Position numbers and translations under genes: made by a program | From: Nomia melanderi | Lineage: Eukaryota; Arthropoda; Insecta; Hymenoptera; Halictidae | Assembly (NCBI RefSeq): GCF_051020985.1 | Contig: NC_135001.1 | Span: 23,863,896-23,927,895 of the forward strand | DNA length: 64,000 bases | Reading direction: 5' to 3' | Part shown: one piece after another, positions 48,963 to 62,287 of the stretch | Numbering within the stretch: the first letter of the stretch is position 1 | How the letters are laid out: each line of letters starts with the position of its first letter | The notes under the pieces: model-generated | Databases searched by the model: none | Told to the model about the DNA's origin: nothing | Seen by the model: only the letters and a program-made list of their open reading frames with translations

Positions 48963-49662
48963 AATTATTCAGTTTACTTTATTGTATTAATCGAATACGT
49001 CATAAAGATGTAAAAAAAAATAAACTATGTTATGAACAAATAATGTGTCCAATTAATTAACTTTTTTATTTTATATCCTGTTTTGAAAAAGGTTTCGTAC
49101 AATTCACGCCATCGAGTATAAGTATTTTATTGTATATCTAAGTTGAAGAAGTATTTTTGATACTAGAATATATAAAAGTTAATAATTGACGAATTAAATA
49201 CGACCAGCGAATTTTAAGCATTTCATTTATCGAACTTTTGTTGCTTTTTAATCGACCGTTCGATTTCAATTAATCGAGGTGTGATAATCGATTCATCGAT
49301 GATTCGAAGTATCGAACGTTGTGTTACGCACAAGTTTGGTTAAAGTGCGTAGCCTTCATGGACGTAAACTTTCCGTTTTCTGTGTAAATAATTCACAATC
49401 GATATAATTATTAATTTTATCTGTGTTGTATAGTTGAAATTTTGCGCAAATTAATAATGGTTAATTCCTCAGGTCACAATTACATAGGTACATACCACAA
49501 ATCCTCGAACCATGTTGACAGTGTTATAAATTATTATTAGATTTTATTATTTCAGATTGGATTTTATGTTAGTTTGGAGTAACAGTGTTGCAAACAATTT
49601 GTGAGGTGTTTTGTTCTGTGACTTTCATAATGCAGAAAAACTAGCAACCCTAACAAAGAAGA
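48963..49662. promoter_or_regulatory. AP-2 sigma 3' flank and Hs2st 5' region
   Basis: AATAAACTATG at about 49019 is a likely polyadenylation signal for AP-2 sigma. The stretch 49245-49325 contains repeated ATCGA/TCGAT steps (AATCGATTCATCGATGATTC), similar to DRE-type ATCGAT elements known from insect promoters. TAGGTACATACC occurs at about 49486. No coding frame is seen. Confidence 0.5.
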
Positions 49663-51163
49663 ATGATACATAGAAACTTTCTACTACAATGGATTTTGGT
49701 GGTGATATTCACAGTCACTGTTATTTATTTGAAATTTAAATTAAATTTTTTGGAGGATCACTACAAATTATTACGTACGCGTGATTATAGAGAATGTAAT
49801 TCTATTAATTTCTGATGTAAAGAGCATCGTCCTTTTAATATTTCATTCTGTTAAAGGTGATGGAATAACATAGGTATCGTATCATACTTCCAGACAATGC
49901 CGTCGCACAAGACCAAAAGAGTATTCAAAGTGGACTTGAAAGCAACCAACGATCTCATAAATCGTCAGCTTTTGATGATATCGTTATAATCTACAACAGG
50001 GTACCCAAGACAGCTTCAACCAGTTTCGTAGGTTTAGTCTATGATCTGTGTAAACAAAATAAATATCATGTTCTACACATTAACGTTACCAACAATATGC
50101 ATACTCTTACTCTTCCTAATCAGGTAATATTATATTTTTTATTTCATCAATTTTATTTATTACAGAATCATTCTAATTATGCATTTAAAATTATAGATAC
50201 AATTTGCAAATAATATAAGTGAATGGACTGTGAAGAAACCAGCATTTTATCACGGTCATGTGGCATTTTTAAACTTTGAAAAGTGAGTAAACAAAGGTAT
50301 TTATTATATGCAATGTATATTTTCTTATTGCCTTAAATTAAGTTTATATTTTAAGGTTTGGAATAAGACAAATGCCCTTATATATAAATCTTCTGCGGAA
50401 ACCTTTAGATAGGTTCGTTTCTTATTATTATTTTTTAAGATATGGAGATAATTTTAGGCCGCATTTAATTAGAAAAAAGCATGGAGATACAAAGGTTAGT
50501 GAGCATTGCTTATTATTTATATTAGATACACAGGTAATGTTAAGTTTATGGATTTCTAGACATTTGATGATTGTATCGATGCTGGTCAACCAGATTGTGA
50601 TCCAAATAATATGTGGTTACAAATACCTTTCTTATGTGGCCATGATCCTGCATGTTGGTAAGACTTAATTTAACATAATAATGATAATAATTTTTTATTA
50701 TAATTGAAATAAATAAAATTAACAGGGAAATTGGAAATAGTTGGGCATTGGAAGAAGCAAAGAGAAATTTACAAAAGCACTATCTCCTCGTTGGAGTGAC
50801 AGAGGAATTAACAGAATTTATTGAAATTTTACAAATCGTGCTTCCACGTTTCTTTAAAGGAGCTTCTAATTCTTTTTTACACAGTAAGAGAGAAGAGAAT
50901 TTCATCAATTTTACTTGTTTTATGGAATGTTTATAATTTACTATATTTCAGATAATAAATCACATTTGCGTCAGACTACGCAAAAGATTAATCCACGACC
51001 CGAAACAGTGGAGAAAATACAAAAATCTGTTGTTTGGAAGATGGAAAACGAATTGTATAATTTCGCTTTAACACATTTTCATGCAGTAAAGAAACGTCTT
51101 ATAAATGCTTCTCCTCAAGATGCAAATCAACATTTTATGTATGAAAAAATACGACCGAAATAA
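49663..51163 (+). CDS. Hs2st: Heparan sulfate 2-O-sulfotransferase
   Basis: Golgi type II membrane enzyme that transfers sulfate from PAPS to the 2-O of iduronic acid in heparan sulfate, tuning FGF and other signalling. Exons: 49663-49774, 49894-50123, 50197-50282, 50356-50494, 50560-50657, 50726-50883 and 50952-51163, about 344 residues against 356 in vertebrates. Residues 6-25 form the signal anchor (LLQWILVVIFTVTVIYLKF). The PAPS 5'-phosphosulfate loop is NRVPKTASTSF, the catalytic His pair lies in FYHGHVAFLNF, and the 3'-phosphate site in LLRKPLDRFVSYYYFLRYGD. The conserved tail FMYEKIRPK ends the protein. The join of exons 1 and 2 is the weakest part, because other donors in exon 1 also keep the frame. 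It is convergent with NTMT1, 139 bp apart. Confidence 0.92.
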
Positions 51164-51302
51164 ATTTATAAATACTTTTACAAACGAATAGAGTTTTCCA
51201 TTGTATTTTGGTATAAAAGTTGGAAAATAAAGAAAAATATATATGTAAGAAAGTATACAAACAATGAAACAGTTTATTAACTCGGTTTCATTTATGACAA
51301 GT

Positions 51303-52194
51303 TCAAAGAGTGTTAACTGGTTTTAAAGCAAACATATAAACTGGATATAATCCACGTGGAAATTTATGTTGTTGTTCCTCTTTGACACAAATTAAATTAG
51401 CTTTCTGGAATATATGGTATAATTGAGATAAAGGACGTGTTACGGAAGAATCCTTTTCATCGACTTCCAAATGTTTGGAACTTGTGACATTCTCCTTAAC
51501 TATTATCACACCATTGGGCCTTAAACCTATTCTATAAAAATTATATTGAAATGTTAAGTACTTGCATTTCTATGTAATTACATTTAAAGTACTTACGAAC
51601 AATTTTTAAAGAATTCTACTAAATGATCCTCTTTTAAATGACCCAAAACCCATTGACACCAAATGACATCATACTTTTTGGCAGTAAAACAAAAGTTTTG
51701 GAGTCCTTTAAATGTTACTTAATTAATTACACGTTTTTTTAAATAATTAACTGCGCCAATTATAAAATTACCAATGGGGTAGTAGTTGCCAATTCTTGCA
51801 GAATAGTTTTTTAAACATGTTTTAGCGGCTTCTAGAAATTTTGAATTTTGTTCCACTAAATCGACACATTTAAAATGATTTAATAATAGATTCTTAGTTA
51901 TCCTTCCTATGCCTGCACCGCAGTCTATTGCGTATGTTTTCGATGGTGCATACTTTGACTGAAAGTAAATGCAAACGATTACTTAAGTATTCAATCAATA
52001 CTGATTATAAGACGCATAGATTATCACACCTCAAATAAAGCCTTTAAAAATGTTGTGGAACCTTTAATATCTGTTTGAGAAATAAATCCAAAACCACCAA
52101 GCATTCCATCTATGGTTGGCGGAATATGTTCCCAATATTTGGCAGCCGCAGTATAAAATTCATTTTCCACATTTCCATTTTCTTCTCTCTCCAT
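51303..52194 (-). CDS. NTMT1: N-terminal Xaa-Pro-Lys N-methyltransferase 1 (METTL11A type)
   Basis: SAM-dependent enzyme that methylates the alpha-amino group of proteins starting with Xaa-Pro-Lys after Met removal, such as RCC1 and some ribosomal proteins. Minus-strand exons 52194-52030, 51958-51772, 51717-51597 and 51531-51303 give 233 residues, near the family length. EFYTAAAKYWEHIPPTIDGM and the SAM loop IDCGAGIGRITK are family signatures; DVIWCQWVLGHL holds substrate-site residues and RPNGVIIVKEN is the core strand. The ATG at 52194 is preferred over upstream in-frame codons because only it is ATG. The second intron (51718-51771) is only 54 bp and AT-rich; without removing it, the frame stops. 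Confidence 0.93.
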
Positions 52195-52832
52195 TATTAA
52201 TATTATCAATTGTAGTCACTACTAAATTAAGATGTTAATAATTAAAACATAAAATTATACGTTGAAAATATTTCATGTATCTTACAATAACAATTACTAG
52301 ATAAACTTTATTATATAGTGTGTCAGCATATTTATTCAAATTAATGTCATATTCATTATAATATTTATTACAAGATACGTGGATACAGTATTTATTAGAA
52401 TATTTATTAAAAATTTTGAAACAACGCTCTTCTTTAATATTCTTATTTTGTTTACATTAAAATTTAGGTAAGTAAACATAACATATTGCTATCGACGTTT
52501 TGCGAGGAATCGATTTCAAGGTATCGATATATTACTGTGCATATGTGTATGTAAGGTACCTACCGAGTTCGTCGAGATATCGACGATAAATCGATTATCG
52601 CTTCTATAAGCTGTCTTAAACAAAAATGTATAAATGCTACGATATATAAACGATGTTACGCACGAAGAAGTTAATTTATTCCGTATTTGAGTATTTACGT
52701 GTAAAATATTAAAGTAAAGATCTCGTAATAAATAATTCAAATAACTACTATGGTAAAGCTATACGCATTCGCTCGTCAGTTTGGTTAGGATAAAATCGAT
52801 GTTAGTCGTTAGTGACCACTTCATCTGGAGTC
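52195..52832. promoter_or_regulatory. Divergent promoter region of NTMT1 and the ZAD zinc-finger gene
   Basis: This 638-bp gap holds several ATCGAT-type sites (AATCGATTTC at about 52508, GGTATCGATATATT at 52520, AAATCGATTATCG at about 52587) that resemble DRE elements. It also holds AAGGTACCTACC at 52553-52564, which on the reverse strand reads GGTAGGTACCTT and matches the 36.06-kb motif. Confidence 0.5.
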
Positions 52833-55800
52833 ATGGCAGAAGTAAGACTTTATGATTCAACGATTTGTAGATTATGTGCAGAAGATAATGGAAATGGAGA
52901 ATTACTCTACACAGGAGACAATGATGATCCAGATTTGAGTTCCATGGTGAATCGGTATTTGCCGCTCAAGGTATGTCTTCGAAACATCAGTTTCTAACTT
53001 GACTTCCTGCTTTTTGTATAAATACTACACGAATCAAATATCTAATGTTTCCTTTTAATATTTTTTATTTAGCTTCGTAGCTTGATCGTTTTGAGAAAAT
53101 TTGATGTTCCGTGAAAAAGTTCTCTTATGTTTCTATGAAGTATTCTTACTTGGTAGCAGAATATTGTATATGATACTGAATACTTCAGTTCCATTAACAA
53201 ATTGTTCTACAAACTCTTGTGTTTTCGATTATTCTAATAGTTTCATTGTTACTGTTGCGCTTCTTTGTTTTGGCTTATTGGTTAAGAGACACATTGATCA
53301 AAGGTACTTACACAAAATTTTACATTCTAAATTATAATTTGTGAAATTGTAAATACATGAATACAAAAACATGGGAAGTCTTTTTAAGGTTATGACATTA
53401 TGAAATGTAATGTTCATTAATTGAATCTGAAAATAATTTTATAATGCTATCGTTTGACTTTAAGATCCGAGATGATGGCAAACTACCACGCACTATCTGT
53501 CCCGGTTGTAATATACAATTGGAGGCAACAATTCAGTTCTTTGAGTTGTTGGTGGATGGTCAAAGAAAAATTCGTGAGATGTGGAAGCATCAGGTAGAAC
53601 AGCAACGTAAGGTTGCACGGGAACGATTTCGTGCTGGAAAAGAAACTTCAGAAATAGTAGCAACTGCATCAGAGTTAGATAACATTTCACAATATAATGA
53701 AAAAGATCAATTCGAGCAACAAATTATAATAAAAAGTATTATTTTAAACGTAACATTTTAATGAAATATGTTTAAAAAATTATTAAGTATTTCATATTTT
53801 GATTCATTACAGTAATGCCAGATGGTTCTATGTATGCTGCAGAGCATGAAATGAGTTTACAAATGGAAGGATTAAACAAGCCAAAACGAAAGAGAGGACG
53901 ACCGCCGAAAACTCATATAGAAAATATACCTATGGTTTGTAAATATAATATTTTTGTTTCAGATATTCATTTAAATTAATGCATATAATGAAAAACTTTT
54001 CATTTTCCAAGAAAAAAATTCGTTTTCAATGTACACATTTTCAAAAGTTGCTCGCTACAGAAGAGATTCAATTTCAGGAATTAGCGAAAGGAGAAGCGGT
54101 TGAAGGTGGAAGTCAAGAGGAAGAAGATAAACAAGAAGAAGAAGTAGATGAAATGGATGGAGATGGAAGGCGCCGTAGGAAGCGTAAGGTTCCTAAAAGG
54201 TATTTTTTAGAAACAAAATAAGTCAATATAGCTGCTATCATTTTTATAACAGAATATGGAATAATTTAGATATATGGAAGCAGTTCAAGGCAAAGAACTA
54301 GAAAGAATATATAAGGAAGAAGGAGTAATCGACGAAGAAGATGATGAAGAACCTGATAACTTTGAAGATGCTGAAGAACAGTTGAACATGTCTGTCCCTG
54401 ATAGTCAAGAAGGTAAGAAATGATGAAATACTTTATTACATTATGTTCTTTATTCAATAAACATTTATGTGTTACAGAAATAATTGGTCACTTGGAATCT
54501 GAAGAAGGAAAAGACTTAGGAGAGTTAGTAATAGTGAACCGAGGAAGAGGCAGAGGTAGACCAAAAGTACGTCGTAGAAGAAATAAATTTACGTGTCAAC
54601 TCTGTGGCCGAGGCTTTTTACAACGCAGCAGATATATTATACACAAGTAAAAATTTCTATAAATATCATAAAAATATTTGATTTATATAATTCATATATC
54701 TTTTTCAAATAGGAGTTTCCATAAAGGAATAAAATATGAATGTACAGAATGTAAAAAATTATTCACAAGTAAGGACAATTTGAGCTTGCATCAGAAAACA
54801 AGTCATCATGCAGAAGATAGTAATGCTCAGATCATTGAACATAGTGTCCAAGATTTTAACTCCAAATTGAAACATTCTTTATCCGAAGAGGATCATAGAG
54901 TTACAGATATTCTCGAACCTACTTCATCAGAAGAAACAAATATAAATAAGCTATCGGATGTATCTGATCACCCTCAAAAGACTTTTTCATGCGAACAGTG
55001 TGACAAATGCTTTGAAAATATGCAAGCTTATGACTCGCACGTAAAAACGGTTCACCAGTGTGAAAAATTATTTCGTTGTACTATTTGTAATAAGAATTTT
55101 ACGCAACAATTAGCTTTAAAGGCTCACATGTCGATACATGAAGTAAGTAGTGAGAAGTTCAGAAACTTCTGTATTTATAAATATGATAAATCATTTTTAT
55201 TACGTTTTAGAAAAATAAGCTGGAAAAAGAATATCCTTGCGATATTTGTGGAAAAGTTCTCAATCATCCCAGTTCAGTAGTTTACCATAAAGAAGCAGAA
55301 CACAATAATGGTCGCCGCTTCGTTTGTAACAAATGTGGAAAGAGCTTTAAGCACAAACAGTTATTGCAACGTCATCAGCTGGTACATTCTGACGATCGAC
55401 CATACATTTGTAAATCTTGCAATGCTAGTTTTAAAACGAAAGCGAATTTGATTAACCATCAGTCTACGCATACTGGTGAAAAGAAATATTTCTGTGAAAT
55501 TTGTGGACAACAATTCGCTCACAAAACCAGTCTTACACTGCATTACAGGTTATTATATAAGAACAGAAAAATTCAATTTAAAAACCTTGTATCGAAAAAT
55601 AAATAAACAAGTGATTTTACGTTTAGGTGGCATACGGGTCATAAACCATATACATGTGAAGTATGTCATAAAAGTTTTTCACAAAACGGAAATCTACAAG
55701 AGCATATGCGAATACATACAGGAGAAAAACCTTTTTGCTGCGATTATTGCGGAAGAAAATTTACAACTTCTTCGCAATTTAAACTTCACGTTAAACGACA

Positions 55801-57627
55801 CACTGGCGAGCGTCCATGGAAGTGTGAATTTTGTGCAAAGTGTTTCCTACATAAAGACACCTGGAAGTGTCATGTACGTAGACATAAAGGAGAACGTCCT
55901 TTTCAGTGTGCTCATTGCAATCGCGGTTTCACGGAACAGTGGGCTTTAAAGAAACATCTACGTCTTCATACTGGTATACTAATTTCTATTCGTTTTTTTT
56001 TTCTTTTTTTCATTTTTCCAACAGTGTATTGCAATTAACGTATTGCACGCATCTAAAGTTTATCTTATACTTGTTTAAAATATATATTTTATGCTTCGTT
56101 TAACAGGAGAAAAACCGTATTCCTGTGATGTATGTGGTAAAGCTTTCGCTGATTGTTCAAATTTAACAAAGCACAAGAAGGTAAGAATTTAAAATTTATT
56201 TGTACAGTACTATAGTTTACCGAAAATTTCGCATTAAAGGTCACCATGTTACCAAATCTGTTATTTTTCATTGCTGCTTTTCATAGAACTTTTATCGGTG
56301 CAATTCGTTAACATGTTTGTTCTTGTTTTCATCAAGGAAACCTTACTAATTTGTTAGTAAATTTCATAAAAGTGTAATGAAAAATAATAAAGTTTCTATT
56401 GCGTTGCGTTCTAGTATACAATTAGTCGGCATCTATTTTCACGAATTTAATTGATAAAATTTAATATTATAATATTATTATCGAGCTGTTTCTAGGTGCA
56501 CAAAGAGACAAAAATTTCCGCTATTGGTGAAGTTGAAGGATCTCCAATTGGAGAAGTGTGGCAAATCTTACCAAGTTCTCAGGAATCTGATGAACATTCG
56601 TTGACCGATCAAATGGCTCAAGTTATCGCAACAGACGATGCATCAGGTGATGGAATTCAACAAATCATTTACGTGTCGTATCAAGATCCAGATGATCCCA
56701 ATCAATCTCGGACTTTACATTTCGGTAAATATAATTTATTCGTAAACTTCTATACAATATTCTTCTTACTTATATAACATATTTCATTTATAATCTAGTC
56801 GATGCCGGAATGATAAGAAATAAAGAAGAAAAGGCAAACGCGAATCAGTCGTTACCTAGTATAAATGTTGAAAACAGTGGAATACTTTCGAATACTTCTC
56901 ATAATAATGGCAGTAACAATTCCAACGAACGAATGAACGTAGAACTTTCAGAATCCGACCTTCAATTACAGGTAATAACACATAAAATATCATACATTTA
57001 AGGAATTGAAAAGAAAGATATATATATAAACTCTACATTTACAGATTACAGATGAAGAAGGTAATCCAATTCCCCTTTCAATTCAAGATGCCCGGCAACT
57101 TTTATCTCAGAGTCAGTTTGTGAATCAACTTAATAACGGTCAAGAAATTAGAGTTCATCCTGGAGTAATCGCAGATGAATTAGCAGCACCGTTAAGCGTT
57201 CATGTCAATCAAGATTCTGACATGAAGAGCGTTAACATTGCGAGCACCGAAGAAGTAAAAATAAAAAATATTTCAAGTGTACAAACTGATGCAGAAGCAA
57301 TTGTAAAAGCATTAGAGGTAATATTATTAACTAAATTTTTGAAATTATTAAATAATAAGGCCACAAGGAGACGACATTACGATTATTTTAGTAGTTCAAT
57401 TATATAGGAATTAAGTGTATATAATTAAATATGTTCGATAGGATGAAAATACGGATGCAAATGCAGTTGCAACAATTAATCATATGGAAGAATCGGAGCA
57501 ATCAGGTATCACCGAAAATGAACAAGCAATCGAATTCACGACACAAGATGGTCAGAAAGTCCGTTTAGTTACTTCCTATCACGTTGATCCGATACAGCTC
57601 GCCTCCGAATATCTGACTATTGTATAA
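52833..57627 (+). CDS. ZAD-domain C2H2 zinc-finger protein with 13 fingers
   Basis: Likely DNA-binding nuclear regulator; its exact orthologue was not recognised. Fourteen phase-compatible exons: 52833-52970, 53465-53735, 53813-53934, 54078-54199 (or from 54048), 54270-54412, 54478-54646, 54713-55142, 55211-55548, 55627-55973, 56107-56180, 56496-56724, 56799-56971, 57045-57317 and 57442-57627, about 1004 residues. The N-terminus is a ZAD: CRLC (ICRLCAEDN) and CPGC (TICPGCNIQL) form its Cys4 zinc site, a dimerisation module abundant in insects. Two AT-hook-like motifs follow (KRKRGRPPK, GRGRGRPKVRRRR) with an acidic stretch between them. Then come 13 C2H2 fingers; the later ones have the TGEKP-type linkers of DNA-contacting arrays. 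The tail of about 300 residues is Ser/Asn/Gln-rich and ends LASEYLTIV. Confidence 0.88.
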
Positions 57628-57926
57628 AATTTGAAAATTGTACATCCACATAAATTATTTTCTTCAATATTTCATGTTTAGTTTTCATGAGTATTGTCGT
57701 TTACATAGATTTAAGAGGTAAATTAATTGTAAAGGAATACGGTTTCACTTTAAAAATTGTAGAATATAAATAGTAACTAATAAATAAATTGTTAAAAATT
57801 ATTATACATAAGATTTTGATATCAATAAACCTTAAAGACGTTTTCCGTTTTCCATTTTTCGTTTTTCGACCTTTTACAGTTTCAGAATGTTCAAAATATA
57901 TAAAACTCTTCGATCGGTGAATATAC
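57628..57926. terminator. Tail-to-tail gap with 3' UTRs of the ZAD gene and TDRD12
   Basis: This 299-bp AT-rich gap has AATAAATTG (about 57780) and ATCAATAAACC (about 57820) on the plus strand, suitable polyadenylation signals for the zinc-finger gene. Poly(A) sites of the two genes must be close or overlapping. Confidence 0.45.
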
Positions 57927-60900
57927 TTATTTATTCATTAAAACATTTAAATTGTACCCATTAAGTTCTAATAAACCAGCATCTTTACAAAGTTGATACA
58001 TTTGTTGTAAATGTTCAGGATTTTCAACAGCATGATCATTTTTTATTAATTCTGTTTTTAAAGAAGATCCAACTATATCTTTGTATCCAATTAATTTGGT
58101 CCCAATTTCCAAAGTGTTAACCCATATTGTGTTTTTTAGATGTAGATTTACCTGCACATTCAATTTTATGTCATTCTAAATTTTCGAAAATTCTAAGATA
58201 TGCAAAAAAATAATTTACCGTTCCTATCACATAAGACCTTCCATCGACATTATCTTTGAACCATTGAAATACAGTATCGATAGCACATCTATTCCAAACG
58301 TATTCATCGTCATGCGGAGCTATATCGGTAAGAAATACATCCACTACTTGTGCTGGATATTTTATCAATTCTTCTGGCATATGTAACAATCTATATATCT
58401 GTTGCGAACAAAAAATACAGTGTACTATATGTTTCTTTTTTAATTATCTTACTGTACGTTATACTTCACCGTACATTCACTTTCTTCAAAATCACCCCAT
58501 TATCAATACATCTAACATCTGCGTATTTTGGTTTATCCATTTCGTCTTCTTCATCAATGTGTAAAATTTGTACTCTTTTATAGCAGTCTACTGGTTCTTC
58601 CAGACCACATATACATCCTACATATATTGATTCGCAATTTCTTCTACGAATAAAAATAAAAACGAAATATGTTGCAGCGGTTTCAGCAAATAATGCTAAA
58701 ATTCACATAATTTTTGTTAATCGTCAAAGAAATATGTTGATGCATTAACCTGTTGTCGACAGATGAATAAAATTCTTGAATTTTTATAATAATTTCCATG
58801 TATTGTACATTTGAAAGTTCTATTTCTTCCGACGTATCAAATTTAATATACGATATAATCCTAGCAGAAATTTGAGTAACATTGTGTATGCTGATTATTC
58901 TAAATTTTACTTTGTCCTTCCTAATGTAAAATAACAAAATGTTTAAAGAAAATCGTTTTGTGAAATCGAAGACTTTACGTCGCAGCTTACATTCGAATAT
59001 CTATAATCGGTGCATCCAATTCTGAAATTATCTTGTGTCTTAATGTACAAGAATGATTTTTGTAACAAAATCCCCATAACTTTATGTTGTTACACAAAGG
59101 ATAGTTATCTTTTTTTTTCTCTAAAGCTGTTCTTATATGCTAAAAAATATTAGAAGTATTTATTAAACATATAAATGATTAACTCTTTTACTACTTTTTA
59201 TATGTACCTCAATGTTCTCTGATAAACTTTGCGGAATTACAACGTTTATGCGTTGCATTATTTCTATTATACTTAAAAACTGTATATCATTATTTTCGTC
59301 TACCAAAATAGTTACTTTGCATGTGGATTTTTCCTTAAAAAAATTTAATCAAACAATCGTATTCATAAATATAATTTTATACTTTCTATTGTAAAGTAAC
59401 ATACTTCTTGCAAGTTGTCGAAGAGCGTTGAAAACCGAAAGTTAAATTGAGTTTTAAACCGTAGAGAAATGGAATAATGTATTAACCAAGTAGCATTTGT
59501 AATATCTAGATCTGACAAAACTTCGTCTGTACATATTAAAACTGGATAAGAATCGCTTACACAAGCATCCCAACATTGTTTAATACCTATATTGAAACAT
59601 GCAGTTCTAATTAAAATATTCTAATAATATAATGAAAATTCATATTTTCGCACCTTGCAAGTGAATGAGATTCATATCTTCATGAGCTAAAAGTATATCT
59701 TTAATACTTTGTTTTAAAAACTTATGCACCTTTTCAGCCTCAGCACTATTTGTGCAAATTATTACAGTTCTCAGTTTAGAAAATTCGTTGCTTAGTAAAT
59801 CTGTAAAATATATCTTTTTATTATTTTAATAAACAGAATGACTCGAAACTTTAAAAAGTATAAGTTTACCTAAAAGCTTTCTATCTTTAGTCTTTGAATT
59901 TACTATGTACATCTTTGGGTACACAGATTTAAAAATTGTAGCTTCTATAAAAGATGCTATACACATGTATGGACAGTCCATTAAAACAGCTGCCATTTTT
60001 TTAAGCTGTGGTGTCCAATGTTTTGCAGTTATTATGATTTGTAATGTTCCATTTGTATTTCTTAATTCTCTGTTATGAATAATTTTATGCTTCTTAAATA
60101 GTTTGCTTATCTAACAGAAAATCAATTTAATATTTTTTATGAACGAATATTTATACTCCTTTTAGAAGATAAAACGAACTTACAGAGTCAAAATATTTAT
60201 CCAAAATAACGTCACCATCATCTAAAATTAAATATTGGAGACTTTCGAATTTCAATAATTTTCTGTTCTGGTCTATAAAACCAGTTAAAAATCTTGGTGT
60301 AGATATTAAAATCTGACATCCGTTAAACATTTCAGCCTGAAAAATTGTTACTTTGATTTACTTTTATACGCTCATTCTGGAACTACTGCTTCAAAAGTTT
60401 ACCTACCACTAAAGATCTTTCTGATTTACCATTAATAGCAGCAACAGATTCAATAGTCTTGTACCTTTGTAAAAATTCCGTGAACAAGGAATGAACTTCT
60501 AACACTTTGGACGATGATGAACACAGTATCAATGCAACTGGATTCACACCTCGGGGAAGCTATTTCAAATTATTTGTTAAAGGAGAACATAATTATAATA
60601 TTACACATTAATTAATATGGATAAGTTACTTTAGATATGACATTACATCTAATTTCGAAGCCAAAAGTCCACAAATAGCAAATGTATATCCAAGAGTTTT
60701 ACCAGACTGTGCTGCTCCAATTGCTATTACATCTAAACCACTTTTTATTGCTGGTAAAATATATGATTGAAGTTTTTTTGGACTAAATGACTTTATTAAT
60801 GATTTCCAAGCCTTGAAAATTTAATATACATTTAATTTTATGGAATTTAGTATAATACTGTCATTTATTTATACCTTATGTATTTCAGCAGGAAACTTTA

Positions 60901-62287
60901 AGTCTGAAATTGTTTGCAAGCACTCAAATTTAATTTTCCCATAAATTAATACTTTTTCTTTACCCTTTCTTACTTTATCATATAATTGCTTTCTCCCTTT
61001 GAACTTGTTCATTCTTTTTATAAAACTGTTAGAAAGTGAAAAATGTTAATAAATCACACAACTATAATTACTCTTATTTGTCAACAAACCTTTCCTTTTG
61101 TGCATTAGTTTCTTCACTTTTCTTGTACTCTTTTGAAATATTATAAAGTATTATTTCATCGTTGATTATATCATTTTCCAGTTTCTCACATTTTACCAAA
61201 TTTTGTAAAAATTTCATCATACCTAAATATTAAATAAATATCACAGAAATATTATAGAACTTTTAATACATTGATTAAGCATTTATGAAATAAAAGAAAG
61301 TATGAAAAAATCACCTTCTCGTAAATAAATGGCAGTATTATTAAGAACTAAAGCCTCACTTAAACTTATTATAATACCTCCAATATTAAGGTAAAATTCA
61401 CCATATTGTTTACCTCGCTCATCAGATGCTAAATGATCAAAATAAATTGTGCTAGATGCTACCATTAAATCTTTTATATATTGAATTGCTAATGCATTCC
61501 ATTCCTCTGAAACCCTTTAAATATACAGAAAACCTTATTAATCTTAAGACATAAACAAAATAATACTGATTATACAGTTGTGATTAGACATACAAAAGTG
61601 AACTTTCTCCTTGTGCCGGTGAGTTATACTTTAAGGCAGCAGGTAAAATGTCATATAAACCAACAGTATAAGTTAAATACTCATCTAAAATTAAGTCAGT
61701 TGAAGACATACAAAAATCATTTCTCTGTAATTCAACTGCTATTCCATAATCTGGTAAAAATACATTATATATATTTTTCATATCATCTAGAATACTGTTA
61801 ATAATCCCTCTGCACAACCAAGCTGGAAGATCTAAATCTTTATCTAACTTATCATGTACTATAACCACCTACAAAAATGCAAAAAAGATATCAGGAAAGT
61901 TGTTCTATTCTTCTTAATTTTAGAAAACATAGTTAACTGAAAGTAACTATAATGTATAAATTGATACTGTCTTACATTTCCAATTTTTGGTTCTACACGT
62001 TCTACATCAATATTTAACATTCCTTTTTTCTCCAACAACATTAACTTTTTGTTAATTAAATTTAATTTTTTCTTGTAATCTTTTTGTTTTAAAATTCTTA
62101 TGATGTATGGTGTCAAAATATTTGTTACTTTAATTGATATTGCTGTGGAAGGTAAAATATTACCTGCAAAAAGAGCATGAAAACATAAATCGATATTATA
62201 ATTGAAAAAACTAAAACTAGAATAAATTCAGAACAAAATTTTAAAAAAAAGGGCTTGACCTTCATTATTAATCATTTCAGTTTTCAT
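57927..62287 (-). CDS. TDRD12: Tudor-domain protein with degenerate DEAD helicase (TDRD12 / Yb family)
   Basis: Germline piRNA-pathway factor; the family is known to act in secondary piRNA biogenesis at nuage and to silence transposons. Read from ATG at 62287 (MKTEMINNEG, first intron donor near 62254) to the stop at 57927. Order: N-terminal Tudor domain (about 61.6-62.1 kb; LPAWLCRGIINSI, FLPDYGIAVEL), helicase (about 59.5-61.0 kb) with motif I GAAQSGKT, DEAD box replaced by DDGD (60211-60222), SAT replaced by TAK, and no HRxGR motif VI after LIHYSIS. A CCCH finger (CNNIKLWGFCYKNHSCTLRH, spacing 8-5-3, about 59.03-59.1 kb) follows, then a second Tudor-like part (KVKFRIISIHNVTQISARI) and a C-terminal segment including HLKNTIWVNTLEIGTKL that may be the CS-like domain. 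Not all exon borders were resolved. TDRD9 is excluded by domain order and the lack of a DEAH helicase. Confidence 0.85.
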
